Shown: positions 5,928 to 13,934 of the stretch, piece by piece
How positions within the stretch are numbered: the stretch's first letter is position 1
Layout of the letters: every line of letters starts with the position of its first letter
Assembly (NCBI GenBank): GCA_023424785.1
Contig: JAFADP010000028.1
Location: forward strand, 1-19,328
Length of the DNA stretch: 19,328 nt
From: Bacillota bacterium
GTDB lineage: Bacteria > Bacillota > Clostridia > Clostridiales > Clostridiaceae
Direction of reading: 5' to 3'
The notes under the pieces: generated by a model
What the model was told of the DNA's origin: nothing
Database searches by the model: none
What the model saw: the letters and a program-made list of their open reading frames with translations, nothing else
Program-made: the position numbers and the translations under genes

Positions 5928-7067
5928 ATGAACTTTGAGTTAACTAGAGAACAAGAATTAGTGCAACAAATGGTTAGAGAATTTGCAGTTGATAAAGTAA
6001 AGCCAATAGCTGCTGAAATTGACGAGACAGAAAGATTTCCAATGGAAAATGTTAAAATGATGGGTGAACTAGGAATGATGGGTATACCTTTTCCTAAAGA
6101 ATTTGGAGGAGCAGGCGGAGATGTCTTATCATACATAATCGCTGTTGAAGAATTATCAAAAGTATGTGCTACTACAGGAGTTATCCTTTCAGCTCACACT
6201 TCACTTTGTGCTTCAGTTATAAATGAACATGGTACTCCAGATCAAAAATCTAAGTATTTACCAGATTTATGTTCAGGTAAGAAAATAGGAGCTTTTTGTT
6301 TAACTGAACCAGGTGCTGGTACTGATGCTGCTGGACAACAAACAACAGCAGTTTTAGAAGGAGACCATTATGTATTAAATGGATCAAAAATATTTATAAC
6401 AAATGGTGGAGTTGCTGAAACATTCATAATTTTTGCTATGACTGATAAGAGTCAAGGAACAAGAGGAATATCTGCATTTATAGTAGAAAAATCATTCCCA
6501 GGATTCTCAGTAGGAAACTTAGAAAATAAGATGGGTATTAGAGCATCTTCAACTACTGAAATAGTTTTAGAAAACTGTATAGTTCCAAAGGAAAACCTAA
6601 TTGGTAAGGAAGGAAAAGGATTCCCAATAGCAATGAAGACTCTAGATGGAGGAAGAATTGGTATAGCTGCTCAAGCATTAGGTATTGCAGAAGGAGCTTT
6701 TGAAGAAGCAGTTGCATATATGAAGGAAAGAAAGCAATTTGGAAGACAACTTTCAGCATTCCAAGGATTACAATGGTATATAGCTGAAATGGATGTTAAA
6801 ATCCAAGCTGCAAAACATTTAGTATACAAGGCAGCATGCTTAAAGCAAGCTGGAAAACCATATTCTATAGATGCTGCAAGAGCAAAATTATTTGCTGCTG
6901 AAGTAGCTATGGAAGTAACTACTAAGGTTGTTCAAATATTCGGTGGATATGGATATACTAAGGAATACCCAGTAGAAAGAATGATGAGAGATGCTAAGAT
7001 AACTGAAATATATGAAGGAACTTCAGAAGTTCAAAAGATGGTTATCGCAGGAAGCATTTTAAGATAG
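5928..7067 (+). CDS. bcd: Butyryl-CoA dehydrogenase (electron-bifurcating complex with EtfAB)
   Basis: A flavoprotein of 379 residues in the acyl-CoA dehydrogenase family. It reduces crotonyl-CoA to butyryl-CoA; with the Etf encoded just downstream, clostridial Bcd couples this to ferredoxin reduction by NADH. Order of parts: N-terminal helical domain; the CLTEPGAGTDA segment near 123-133 and FITNGG, leading the middle beta domain; and a C-terminal helical domain with FGGYGYTKEYPVERMMRD. The catalytic base is E363 in YEGTSE. AAGGAGGG precedes the ATG. etfB follows 13 nt later, with its GGAGGG starting at the last base of the bcd stop codon, so expression is tightly linked. Confidence 0.96.
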   Translation: MNFELTREQELVQQMVREFAVDKVKPIAAEIDETERFPMENVKMMGELGMMGIPFPKEFGGAGGDVLSYIIAVEELSKVCATTGVILSAHTSLCASVINEHGTPDQKSKYLPDLCSGKKIGAFCLTEPGAGTDAAGQQTTAVLEGDHYVLNGSKIFITNGGVAETFIIFAMTDKSQGTRGISAFIVEKSFPGFSVGNLENKMGIRASSTTEIVLENCIVPKENLIGKEGKGFPIAMKTLDGGRIGIAAQALGIAEGAFEEAVAYMKERKQFGRQLSAFQGLQWYIAEMDVKIQAAKHLVYKAACLKQAGKPYSIDAARAKLFAAEVAMEVTTKVVQIFGGYGYTKEYPVERMMRDAKITEIYEGTSEVQKMVIAGSILR

Positions 7068-7080
7068 GAGGGTTTTTAGA

Positions 7081-7860
7081 ATGAATATAGTAGTTTGTGT
7101 TAAACAAGTTCCAGATACTACAGCTGTTAAAATTGATCCAAAGACTGGTACATTAATAAGAGATGGAGTTCCATCAATAATGAATCCAGAAGATAAGCAT
7201 GCATTAGAAGCAGCACTTCAATTAAAAGAAAAATTAGGAGCTAAAGTTACTGTGTTAAGCATGGGATTACCAATGGCTAAAGCAACATTAAGAGAAGCTT
7301 TATGTATGGGAGCTGATGAAGCTATTCTATTAACAGATAGATGTTTAGGAGGAGCTGATACATTAGCAACTTCAAAGGCACTTGCAGGAGTTATAGCTAA
7401 ACTTGATTATGATATAGTGCTAGCAGGAAGACAAGCTATTGATGGAGATACTGCACAAGTTGGACCAGAAATAGCTGAACATTTAAATATTCCTCAAGTA
7501 ACATATGTACAAGATGTTAAGGTTGAAGGTGATAAGTTAATAGTAAACAGAGCATTAGAAGATGGATATCAAGTGGTTGAAGTTAAATGTCCATGTCTAT
7601 TAACTGCAATTGAGGAGTTAAATGAACCAAGATATATGAATGTTGCAAATATATTTGCAACAAGTGATGATCAAATAAAGGTTATGAGTGCAGATGATAT
7701 AGATGTAGATAAGTCAGAATTAGGACTTAAGGGTTCTCCAACAAAGGTTAAGAAATCAATGACTAAAGAAGTTAAGGGTGCTGGAGAATTAATTAAAGAA
7801 GATGCTAAAACTGCTGCTACTTACGTTTTAGGAAAATTAAAAGAAAAACATTACATCTAG
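7081..7860 (+). CDS. etfB: Electron transfer flavoprotein, beta subunit
   Basis: Small Etf subunit of 259 residues, beginning MNIVVCVKQVPDT, the usual EtfB N-terminus. The family segment GRQAIDGDTAQVGPEIAEHL (about 120-139) and the following TYVQDVKVEGDKL strand are clear. With EtfA and Bcd it forms the complex that oxidises NADH and splits electrons between crotonyl-CoA and ferredoxin. That function is known for the clostridial Bcd-linked Etf; bifurcation here is inferred from the operon. GGAGGG lies about 8 nt before the ATG. etfA begins 22 nt after the stop. Confidence 0.96.
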   Translation: MNIVVCVKQVPDTTAVKIDPKTGTLIRDGVPSIMNPEDKHALEAALQLKEKLGAKVTVLSMGLPMAKATLREALCMGADEAILLTDRCLGGADTLATSKALAGVIAKLDYDIVLAGRQAIDGDTAQVGPEIAEHLNIPQVTYVQDVKVEGDKLIVNRALEDGYQVVEVKCPCLLTAIEELNEPRYMNVANIFATSDDQIKVMSADDIDVDKSELGLKGSPTKVKKSMTKEVKGAGELIKEDAKTAATYVLGKLKEKHYI

Positions 7861-7882
7861 GATAATAGGGGGTTAATTTATT

Positions 7883-8890
7883 ATGAATATAGCAGATTAC
7901 AAAGGCGTTTGGGTCTTTGCTGAACAAAGAGAAGGTCAATTACAAAAAGTATCTTTAGAACTACTTGGAGAAGGTAGAAAAGTTGCTGATAAATTAGGGG
8001 TTAAATTAACAGCTCTATTATTAGGAGATAATGTGTCAGACTTAGCTAATACATTAGCTTCACATGGTGCTGATGAAGTCTTAATTGCTGAAGATAAGAA
8101 CTTAGCACATTATACAACAGAAGCTTACACAAAAGTAATTTGTGATTTAGCTTCTGAAAGAAAGCCAGGAATATTATTTGTTGGAGCTACATTTATAGGA
8201 AGAGATTTAGGTCCAAGAGTAGCTGCAAGATTGACAACAGGATTAACTGCTGACTGTACTTCAATAGATGTTGAAGTAGAAAATGGTGATTTATTAGCTA
8301 CAAGACCAGCATTTGGTGGTAACTTAATGGCTACAATAGTTTGTCCAGAACACAGACCACAAATGGCTACTGTAAGACCAGGAGTTTTTGAAGCAATAAC
8401 AACTGATGCAAGTAAATGCAATATAGAAAAGGTTGAAGTTAATTTAACAGATGCAGATGTTAGAACTGTTGTTGTTGAAACAGTTAAAACTAAGAAAGAT
8501 GTTATAGATATATCAGAAGCTAAAGTAATAGTTGCTGGTGGTAGAGGAGTAGGTTCTAAGGAAAACTTTGCTCTATTAGAAGAATTAGCAGAAGTTTTAG
8601 GTGGAGTTGTTGCTGGATCTAGAGCTGCAGTTGAAAAGGGATGGATAGAAGGAGCTTATCAAGTTGGACAAACTGGAAAGACTGTTAAACCTTCAATATA
8701 TATAGCATGTGGTATTTCAGGAGCTATTCAACACGTTGCTGGTATGCAAGATTCAGATATAATCATTGCTATTAACAAAGATGAAAGTGCTCCAATAATG
8801 AAAGTTGCAGACTATGGAATAGTAGGAGATGTAGCTAAGGTATTACCTGAATTAATAGAACAAGCTAAATCAATAGTAGAAGCTGAATAA
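7883..8890 (+). CDS. etfA: Electron transfer flavoprotein, alpha subunit
   Basis: Large Etf subunit of 335 residues. The N-terminal alpha/beta domain (1 to about 200) pairs with EtfB. The C-terminal FAD domain has GGRGVGS (219-225), G245-S-R-A, VGQTGK (261-266), CGISGAIQHVAGMQDSD and INKDESAPIMKVADYGIVGD, the complete Etf-alpha signature. It carries the alpha-FAD that delivers electrons to Bcd. AGGGGG lies upstream of the ATG. The gene ends 100 nt before hbd, and that gap contains a strong hairpin without a good U-tract (8903-8932). Confidence 0.96.
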   Translation: MNIADYKGVWVFAEQREGQLQKVSLELLGEGRKVADKLGVKLTALLLGDNVSDLANTLASHGADEVLIAEDKNLAHYTTEAYTKVICDLASERKPGILFVGATFIGRDLGPRVAARLTTGLTADCTSIDVEVENGDLLATRPAFGGNLMATIVCPEHRPQMATVRPGVFEAITTDASKCNIEKVEVNLTDADVRTVVVETVKTKKDVIDISEAKVIVAGGRGVGSKENFALLEELAEVLGGVVAGSRAAVEKGWIEGAYQVGQTGKTVKPSIYIACGISGAIQHVAGMQDSDIIIAINKDESAPIMKVADYGIVGDVAKVLPELIEQAKSIVEAE

Positions 8891-8902
8891 TATAAAAATT
8901 GA

Positions 8903-8932
8903 AAATGCACAATATCTTTTTATTGTGCATTT
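8903..8932 (+). other. Strong hairpin between etfA and hbd
   Basis: A perfect 12-bp inverted repeat, AAATGCACAATA (8903-8914) with TATTGTGCATTT (8921-8932) and a TCTTTT loop. It is followed by GCTTTAAG rather than a run of T, so it is a poor intrinsic terminator. It could be a partial terminator, an RNA-processing or 3'-end-stabilising element, or a symmetric protein site. Confidence 0.7.
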
Positions 8933-8990
8933 GCTTTAAGGAAATATATTTTAACTTATATAAAAGTATTTATTTTAGGGGGAATTATCA

Positions 8991-9839
8991 ATGAAAAAGG
9001 TATTTGTACTTGGTGCAGGAACTATGGGTTCTGGAATTGTTCAAGCATTTGCACAAAAAGGTTGCGAAGTTATCGTTAGAGATATTAAAGATGAATTTGT
9101 AGAAAGAGGAATTGCTGGAATAACTAAAGGGTTAGAAAAGCAAGTTGCTAAAGGAAAGATGACTGAAGAAGTTAAGGAAGAAATTCTTTCTAGAATTTCA
9201 GGAACAACTGATATGTCATTAGCTGCTGATTGTGATTTAGTTGTAGAAGCTGCTATAGAAAATATGAAGGTTAAGAAAGAAATATTTGCTGAATTAGATA
9301 AGATATGCAAACCAGAAACTATTTTAGCTTCAAATACTTCTTCTTTATCAATAACAGAAGTTGCTTCAGCTACAAATAGACCTGAAAAAGTTATTGGAAT
9401 GCATTTCTTCAATCCAGCTCCAGTAATGAAGCTTGTAGAAATTATAAGAGGAATAGCTACATCTCAAGAAACTTTTGATTTCGTTAAGGAATTATCAGTT
9501 GAAATAGGAAAAGAACCTGTAGAAGTTGCAGAAGCTCCAGGATTTGTTGTTAATAGAATATTAATACCAATGATAAATGAAGCTTCATTTATACTTCAAG
9601 AAGGAATTGCTTCAGTAGAAGATATAGATAAAGCTATGAAATATGGTGCTAATCATCCAATGGGACCTTTAGCATTAGGAGACTTAGTTGGATTAGATAT
9701 AGTTGTTGCTATAATGGATGTATTATTCAATGAAACTGGTGATAATAAATATAGATGTTCAAACATATTAAGAAAATATGTTAGAGCTGGATGGTTAGGA
9801 AGAAAGACAGGAAAAGGGTTCTACGACTATTCTAAGTAA
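8991..9839 (+). CDS. hbd: 3-hydroxybutyryl-CoA dehydrogenase
   Basis: A soluble dehydrogenase of 282 residues that reduces acetoacetyl-CoA to (S)-3-hydroxybutyryl-CoA, the step before Crt. The NAD(P)-binding Rossmann loop is LGAGTMGSGI at the N-terminus. Active-site residues fall at the positions known for the family: S117, H138 (in HFFNPAP), E150 and N188 (in VVNRILIP). The C-terminal dimer domain ends GWLGRKTGKGFYDYSK. AGGGGGAA precedes the ATG. It is the last gene of the crt cluster and is followed by a strong terminator. No thiolase gene is present in the window, so the pathway's first enzyme must be encoded elsewhere. Confidence 0.97.
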   Translation: MKKVFVLGAGTMGSGIVQAFAQKGCEVIVRDIKDEFVERGIAGITKGLEKQVAKGKMTEEVKEEILSRISGTTDMSLAADCDLVVEAAIENMKVKKEIFAELDKICKPETILASNTSSLSITEVASATNRPEKVIGMHFFNPAPVMKLVEIIRGIATSQETFDFVKELSVEIGKEPVEVAEAPGFVVNRILIPMINEASFILQEGIASVEDIDKAMKYGANHPMGPLALGDLVGLDIVVAIMDVLFNETGDNKYRCSNILRKYVRAGWLGRKTGKGFYDYSK

Positions 9840-9855
9840 TATAATATAATCACTT

Positions 9856-9890
9856 AAAACACCCAAGAAATATATCCTTGGGTGTTTTTT
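9856..9890 (+). terminator. Terminator of the crt-bcd-etfBA-hbd operon
   Basis: A 12-bp stem, AAAACACCCAAG (9856-9867) with CTTGGGTGTTTT (9877-9888), a 9-nt loop, and a T6 run ending at 9890. It separates the butyryl-CoA operon from nfnAB. Confidence 0.92.
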
Positions 9891-9971
9891 GTATAATAAA
9901 CTTTTAATAAAAATTTTACTATAAGAATATATATAGAAAAAAATAGGTTAATTAGATATATTAATTCACAA

Positions 9972-10000
9972 TGGAAAAAATTTATAAATTATTGTATAAT
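9972..10000 (+). promoter_or_regulatory. Probable nfnAB promoter
   Basis: TATAAT (9995-10000) has TGGAAA (9972-9977, four of six matches to TTGACA) 17 bp upstream. It follows the hbd terminator and gives a leader of about 47 nt. No Rex-type site is visible here. Confidence 0.65.
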
Positions 10001-10008
10001 ATTAATAA

Positions 10009-10030
10009 AAATCTAAATCTAAATCTAAAT
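10009..10030 (+). repeat. Hexamer tandem repeat in the nfnA leader
   Basis: Three perfect copies of AAATCT (10009-10014, 10015-10020, 10021-10026) followed by AAAT. The array lies in the predicted 5' untranslated region, before AGGGGG (10041-10046), and could vary in copy number by slippage. Confidence 0.85.
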
Positions 10031-10053
10031 AAGTATAAATAGGGGGATTATAG

Positions 10054-10944
10054 GTGTATAAGATTGTTAAGAAAAAACAACTAAATAACAACATATATCT
10101 TATGGATATAGAGGCACCAAGAGTTGCAAAGTCAGCAAATCCTGGTCAATTTGTAATCGTAAAGGTAGATGATAATGGTGAAAGAATTCCATTAACAATC
10201 TGTGATTATGATTCAAATAAGGGAACAGTTACTATAGTATTTCAAACATTAGGGGCATCAACTGAAAAGATGGCAAAATATGAAGAAGGTGATTACTTCA
10301 AGGATTTTGTTGGACCATTAGGAAGACCATCTGAAATGGTTCATGAAGACTTAGAAGAATTAAAAAATAAGAAAATATTATTTATAGCAGGTGGAGTAGG
10401 AACAGCACCAGTTTATCCACAAGTTAAATGGTTAAATTCAAAAGGAATAAAGGCAGACGTAATTGTTGGGGCAAGAAACGTTGATATTGCTATTCTTCAG
10501 GAAGAAATGAAAGAGGTTGCTGGAGATTATTATTTAGCAACTGATGATGGTTCATCTGGGTATAAGGGATTAGTGACAGATAAACTTAGAGATTTAGTTG
10601 AAAAAGAAGGAAAGAAATATGACTTAGTAATAGCTATTGGACCAATGATAATGATGAAATTTGTTTGTCTTTTAACTAAAGAATTAAATATTCCTACAAT
10701 AGTTAGTTTAAATCCAATAATGGTAGATGGTACTGGCATGTGTGGGGCATGTAGAGTAACTGTTGGCGGAAAGGTTAAGTTTGCATGTGTTGATGGTCCA
10801 GAATTTGATGGACATTTAGTAGATTTTGATCAAGCTATGAGAAGACAAGCAGCATATAAGACTGAAGAGGGAAGAGCAAAGCTTAAGTTAGAAGAAGGCG
10901 ATACACATCATGGTGGATGTGGAATTTGTGGGGGAGATGAATAA
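10054..10944 (+). CDS. nfnA: NADH-dependent ferredoxin:NADP+ oxidoreductase, small subunit
   Basis: A protein of 296 residues with the ferredoxin-NADP reductase fold, related to PyrK and to the beta subunit of archaeal sulfide dehydrogenase. The FAD segment is RIPLTICDYD, the pyridine-nucleotide loop is GGVGTAPVYP, and a C-terminal cluster motif has C230, C233 and C245 with nearby D225, suiting the [2Fe-2S] centre of NfnA. A second CxxC (C289, C292) lies at the extreme C-terminus. NfnAB couples NADP+ reduction by reduced ferredoxin to NADP+ reduction by NADH. The start is GTG 10054, behind AGGGGG. The nfnB start lies 1 nt after the nfnA stop, with its ribosome binding site inside nfnA. The proximity of this gene pair to bcd-etf makes the Nfn reading more likely than a pyrimidine or sulfide role. 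Confidence 0.9.
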   Translation: MYKIVKKKQLNNNIYLMDIEAPRVAKSANPGQFVIVKVDDNGERIPLTICDYDSNKGTVTIVFQTLGASTEKMAKYEEGDYFKDFVGPLGRPSEMVHEDLEELKNKKILFIAGGVGTAPVYPQVKWLNSKGIKADVIVGARNVDIAILQEEMKEVAGDYYLATDDGSSGYKGLVTDKLRDLVEKEGKKYDLVIAIGPMIMMKFVCLLTKELNIPTIVSLNPIMVDGTGMCGACRVTVGGKVKFACVDGPEFDGHLVDFDQAMRRQAAYKTEEGRAKLKLEEGDTHHGGCGICGGDE

Positions 10945-10945
10945 T

Positions 10946-12337
10946 ATGCAAGTAGATAGAATGAAAAGAGTCCCTGTTAGAGAACAAGAACCTAAAGTTA
11001 GAGCAACAAACTTTGAAGAAGTATGTTTAGGATATAATGAAGAAGAGGCAATGGCAGAAGCATCTAGATGCTTGAACTGTAAAAATCCAAGATGCGTGGG
11101 AAAATGTCCTGTTAGTGTTTCAATACCAAGGTTTATAGAACAAGTTAAGCTTGGAAATTTTGCAGAAGCTGCAAGAATTATTGCAGAAGCATCAGCACTA
11201 CCTGCAGTTTGTGGTAGGGTATGTCCACAAGAGAGACAATGTGAAAGTCAATGTGTATTAGGAATAAAAGGAGAAGCTGTAGCTATAGGTAAGCTTGAAA
11301 GATTTGTAGCTGACTGGTCAAGAGAAAATAATGTTGATTTATCAAAGACAGAACCTAAGAATGGAAAGAAGGTGGCTGTAATAGGTAGTGGTCCTGCTGG
11401 TATAGCATGTGCAGGAGATTTAGCTAAGCTTGGATATGATGTAACAATTTTTGAAGCATTACATGAAGTAGGGGGAGTTTTAGTTTATGGTATTCCAGAA
11501 TTTAGACTTCCTAAAGAAACTGTAGTTAAGAGTGAAGTTGAAAATCTTAAAAAGTTAGGTGTTAAAATAGAGACAAATGTAATAATAGGTAGAACATTAA
11601 CTATAGATCAATTATTTGATGAAGAAAATTTCGAAGCTGTATTTATAGGTTCTGGAGCTGGTCTTCCAAGATTTATGGGAATACCAGGAGAAGATGCAAA
11701 TGGAGTTTGTTCTGCAAATGAGTTCTTAACAAGAAATAACTTAATGAAAGCATTTAAGGATGGATATGACACTCCAATTATAGCAGGTAAAAAAGTTGCT
11801 GTAATTGGTGGAGGTAACGTTGCAATGGATGCAGCTAGAACTGCATTAAGATTAGGTTCAGAAGTTCATATAGTATATAGAAGAGGGGAATCTGAACTTC
11901 CAGCTAGACTTGAAGAAATACATCATGCTAAGGAAGAAGGTGTTATTTTTGACGTTCTTACAAATCCAATTGAAATTATTGAAGATGAAAAAGGTTGGGT
12001 AAAAGGAATGAAATGTGTAAGAATGGAACTTGGAGAACCTGATGAATCAGGAAGAAGAAGCCCAATTGTTGTTGAAGGTTCAGAATTTATAATGGATGTT
12101 GATACAGTAATAATGTCACTAGGAACATCTCCAAATCCATTGATTTCTTCTACAACAAATGGATTAGATGTTGATAAAAGAGGATGTATTGTTGCAGCGG
12201 ATGAAACAGCTGTTACTTCAAGAGAAGGAGTATTTGCAGGTGGAGATGCTGTAACAGGAGCAGCAACTGTAATACTTGCTATGGGAGCAGGAAAGAAAGC
12301 AGCAGCAGGAATACATGAATATTTAAAAAATAAATAA
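10946..12337 (+). CDS. nfnB: NADH-dependent ferredoxin:NADP+ oxidoreductase, large subunit (GltD-like)
   Basis: A protein of 463 residues. The N-terminal iron-sulphur domain has C42, C45, C50, C54 and C89, C93, C99, C103, enough for two [4Fe-4S] clusters. The FAD site GSGPAG is at 147-152 and a second dinucleotide loop, GGGNVAMD, starts at 288; the C-terminal GGDAVTGAATVILAMGAG closes the FAD fold. It resembles the glutamate synthase small subunit, but the partner gene is nfnA and no glutamate synthase large subunit is present, so NfnB is preferred. The start is ATG 10946, because GGGGGAG (10930-10936) ends 9 nt before it. ATG 10937 is too close to that site and the GTG at 10910 has none. Confidence 0.91.
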   Translation: MQVDRMKRVPVREQEPKVRATNFEEVCLGYNEEEAMAEASRCLNCKNPRCVGKCPVSVSIPRFIEQVKLGNFAEAARIIAEASALPAVCGRVCPQERQCESQCVLGIKGEAVAIGKLERFVADWSRENNVDLSKTEPKNGKKVAVIGSGPAGIACAGDLAKLGYDVTIFEALHEVGGVLVYGIPEFRLPKETVVKSEVENLKKLGVKIETNVIIGRTLTIDQLFDEENFEAVFIGSGAGLPRFMGIPGEDANGVCSANEFLTRNNLMKAFKDGYDTPIIAGKKVAVIGGGNVAMDAARTALRLGSEVHIVYRRGESELPARLEEIHHAKEEGVIFDVLTNPIEIIEDEKGWVKGMKCVRMELGEPDESGRRSPIVVEGSEFIMDVDTVIMSLGTSPNPLISSTTNGLDVDKRGCIVAADETAVTSREGVFAGGDAVTGAATVILAMGAGKKAAAGIHEYLKNK

Positions 12338-12346
12338 GTATTATAT

Positions 12347-12381
12347 AAAAAGTGCTATAAATTATTTTGTAGCACTTTTTT
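12347..12381 (+). terminator. Terminator of nfnAB
   Basis: An 11-bp stem, AAAAAGTGCTA (12347-12357) with TAGCACTTTTT (12370-12380), a 12-nt loop, and T at 12381 continuing the U-run. Confidence 0.9.
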
Positions 12382-12435
12382 ATATCAAAAATTATTATTA
12401 AATAGTAATCGTTATAAATAATTAATATTCTTTTA

Positions 12436-12444
12436 TGATATAAT
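12436..12444 (+). promoter_or_regulatory. Probable extended -10 promoter of ogg
   Basis: TGATATAAT gives the TG-N-TATAAT extended -10 element. The position 17 bp upstream is AT-only and has no real -35, which is typical of extended -10 promoters. The expected leader is about 28 nt. Confidence 0.6.
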
Positions 12445-12478
12445 AATAAGGATTTATTTATTACAAGGAGAATAAACT

Positions 12479-13375
12479 ATGGATTTTAACAGAGTTAAAT
12501 TTGAAAATAATGAAGTGATAATTGAAGAAGTAAAGAATTTTAATATAAAACAAATTTTAGAATGTGGTCAATGTTTTAGATGGAAGAAAATAAGTGATAC
12601 AAATTATATAGGAGTAGCTTATGGAAAAGTTATAGAGGTAATTCAAGAAGGAGATAAAGTAAGAATATTAAATTCTAATGAAGAAGATTTTAATAATATA
12701 TGGTTAAGATATTTTGATCTTGAAAGAGATTACTGTAAGGTTAAGGAAGGATTATCTAATGATGATATACTTAGCAAGAGCGTTGAGTACGGATATGGAA
12801 TAAGATTATTAAATCAAGAACCATTTGAACTTCTTATAAGCTTTATTATTTCAGCAAGAAATAGTATACCTTCAATACAAAAGACAGTAAATAAAATAAG
12901 TGAAAGATGGGGAACTCCAATTGAATATAAAGGTGAAACATATTATACATTTCCTACACCGCAACAATTAGCGGATGCATCTCTTGAGGATATAAAGGAA
13001 ACGGGAGCTTCATTTAGAAGTAAGTACATAGTTGATACAATTAAAAAGGTAAATGAATCTGTTAAGGGAGATAAATATGATTTAGAATATATATCTTCAT
13101 TAAGTGCAGATGAATGTCATACTGCTCTTCAAGAATTTATGGGAGTTGGAGCTAAGGTTGCAGATTGTATAATGTTATTTTCAATGGAAAAGTCATCAGC
13201 ATTTCCTGTTGATGTATGGGTAAAAAGAGCAATGATGCATTTTTATAATGCGGAAGAGGGATCTTTAAATAAAATAAGAATATTTGCAAGAAATAAGTTT
13301 GGAGAACTTGCAGGTTTTGCACAGCAATATTTATTTTATTATGCAAGAGAGAATAAAATAAAAGTAGATGGATAA
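12479..13375 (+). CDS. ogg: 8-oxoguanine DNA glycosylase/AP lyase, OGG1 type
   Basis: A DNA-repair enzyme of 298 residues that removes 8-oxoguanine from DNA. The N-terminal beta domain (ECGQCFRWKK near 29-38) is followed by the helix-hairpin-helix glycosylase domain. The nucleophile K226 (in VGAKVADC) and the activating D245 (in FPVDVWVKR) are 19 residues apart, as are K249/D268 of human OGG1. FIISARNSI precedes the HhH region as in clostridial Ogg proteins. AAGGAG lies 8 nt before the ATG. It is monocistronic, with its own promoter and terminator. An OGG1-like enzyme is less common in bacteria than MutM but known from clostridia; the family call is firm. Confidence 0.93.
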   Translation: MDFNRVKFENNEVIIEEVKNFNIKQILECGQCFRWKKISDTNYIGVAYGKVIEVIQEGDKVRILNSNEEDFNNIWLRYFDLERDYCKVKEGLSNDDILSKSVEYGYGIRLLNQEPFELLISFIISARNSIPSIQKTVNKISERWGTPIEYKGETYYTFPTPQQLADASLEDIKETGASFRSKYIVDTIKKVNESVKGDKYDLEYISSLSADECHTALQEFMGVGAKVADCIMLFSMEKSSAFPVDVWVKRAMMHFYNAEEGSLNKIRIFARNKFGELAGFAQQYLFYYARENKIKVDG

Positions 13376-13382
13376 TACTGTG

Positions 13383-13417
13383 AAATAGTAGGTTATTTAT
13401 TACAACCTACTATTTTT
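13383..13417 (+). terminator. Terminator of ogg
   Basis: A 12-bp stem, AAATAGTAGGTT (13383-13394) with AACCTACTATTT (13404-13415), a 9-nt loop, and a T-run through 13418. Confidence 0.9.
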
Positions 13418-13519
13418 TGATATAAAAAGAAAATTAAAGAAAAAGTAAGCAAGATAAAGAATGGTTAATATATTTTTTTAAAATGCCTATTTTTAATACC
13501 AGAATAAAAGAGTTAATAT

Positions 13520-13548
13520 TTGAATAAAGTGGAATGAAGGGATATTAT
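13520..13548 (+). promoter_or_regulatory. groESL promoter
   Basis: TTGAAT (13520-13525) and TATTAT (13543-13548) are spaced by 17 bp. The overlapping TATAAT at 13546-13551 is an alternative -10 with a longer spacer. The start point is expected at about 13556, the first base of CIRCE. Confidence 0.75.
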
Positions 13549-13555
13549 AATTATA

Positions 13556-13582
13556 TTAGCACTCAACGATAAAGAGTGCTAA
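13556..13582. promoter_or_regulatory. CIRCE operator (HrcA binding site)
   Basis: TTAGCACTC (13556-13564), a 9-bp spacer, then GAGTGCTAA (13574-13582): an exact match to the CIRCE consensus in both arms and in spacer length. It lies at the predicted transcription start and within the groES leader, so HrcA repression of groESL is expected. hrcA itself is not in this window. Confidence 0.98.
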
Positions 13583-13637
13583 CAAAAATGTAAGTTAATA
13601 AAAATATATAAATATAAATTATAAGGAGGGTTTTTTT

Positions 13638-13922
13638 ATGAATATTAAACCACTTGGAGACAGAGTTGTAATTAAAAAGTTAGAAGCTGAAGAAACTACA
13701 AAAAGCGGAATAGTTTTAACAGGAAGTGCTAAAGAAAAACCTCAAGAAGCTGAAGTAGTAGCAGTTGGACCTGGTGCTATGAATGATGGAAAAAGAGTTG
13801 AAATGGAAGTTAAGGTTGGAGATAAAGTATTATATTCAAAGTATGCAGGAACAGAAGTTAAGGTTTCTGGAGAAGAATATATTATCTTAAAAGAATCAGA
13901 TATATTAGCAGTAGTTGAATAG
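13638..13922 (+). CDS. groES: Co-chaperonin GroES
   Basis: The 10-kDa co-chaperonin, 94 residues, which caps the GroEL chamber as a heptamer. It begins MNIKPLGDRVVIKK, and the mobile loop carries SGIVL (23-27), whose GIVL segment binds GroEL. The VGDKVLYSKYAGTEV and EEYIILKESDILAVVE segments complete the fold. AAGGAGGG lies upstream of the ATG. groEL starts 12 nt after the stop, and the pair is governed by CIRCE. Confidence 0.98.
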   Translation: MNIKPLGDRVVIKKLEAEETTKSGIVLTGSAKEKPQEAEVVAVGPGAMNDGKRVEMEVKVGDKVLYSKYAGTEVKVSGEEYIILKESDILAVVE

Positions 13923-13934
13923 GAGGAATTTAAA

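Noticed and set aside
10910..10945. Upstream GTG and ATG starts for nfnB
   Set aside because: They lie within the nfnA end; GGGGGAG (10930-10936) is correctly spaced only for ATG 10946, which also gives the usual family length.
10946..12337. Glutamate synthase small subunit (gltD)
   Set aside because: The fold is shared, but there is no large subunit nearby and the overlapping partner is an NfnA-type flavoprotein.
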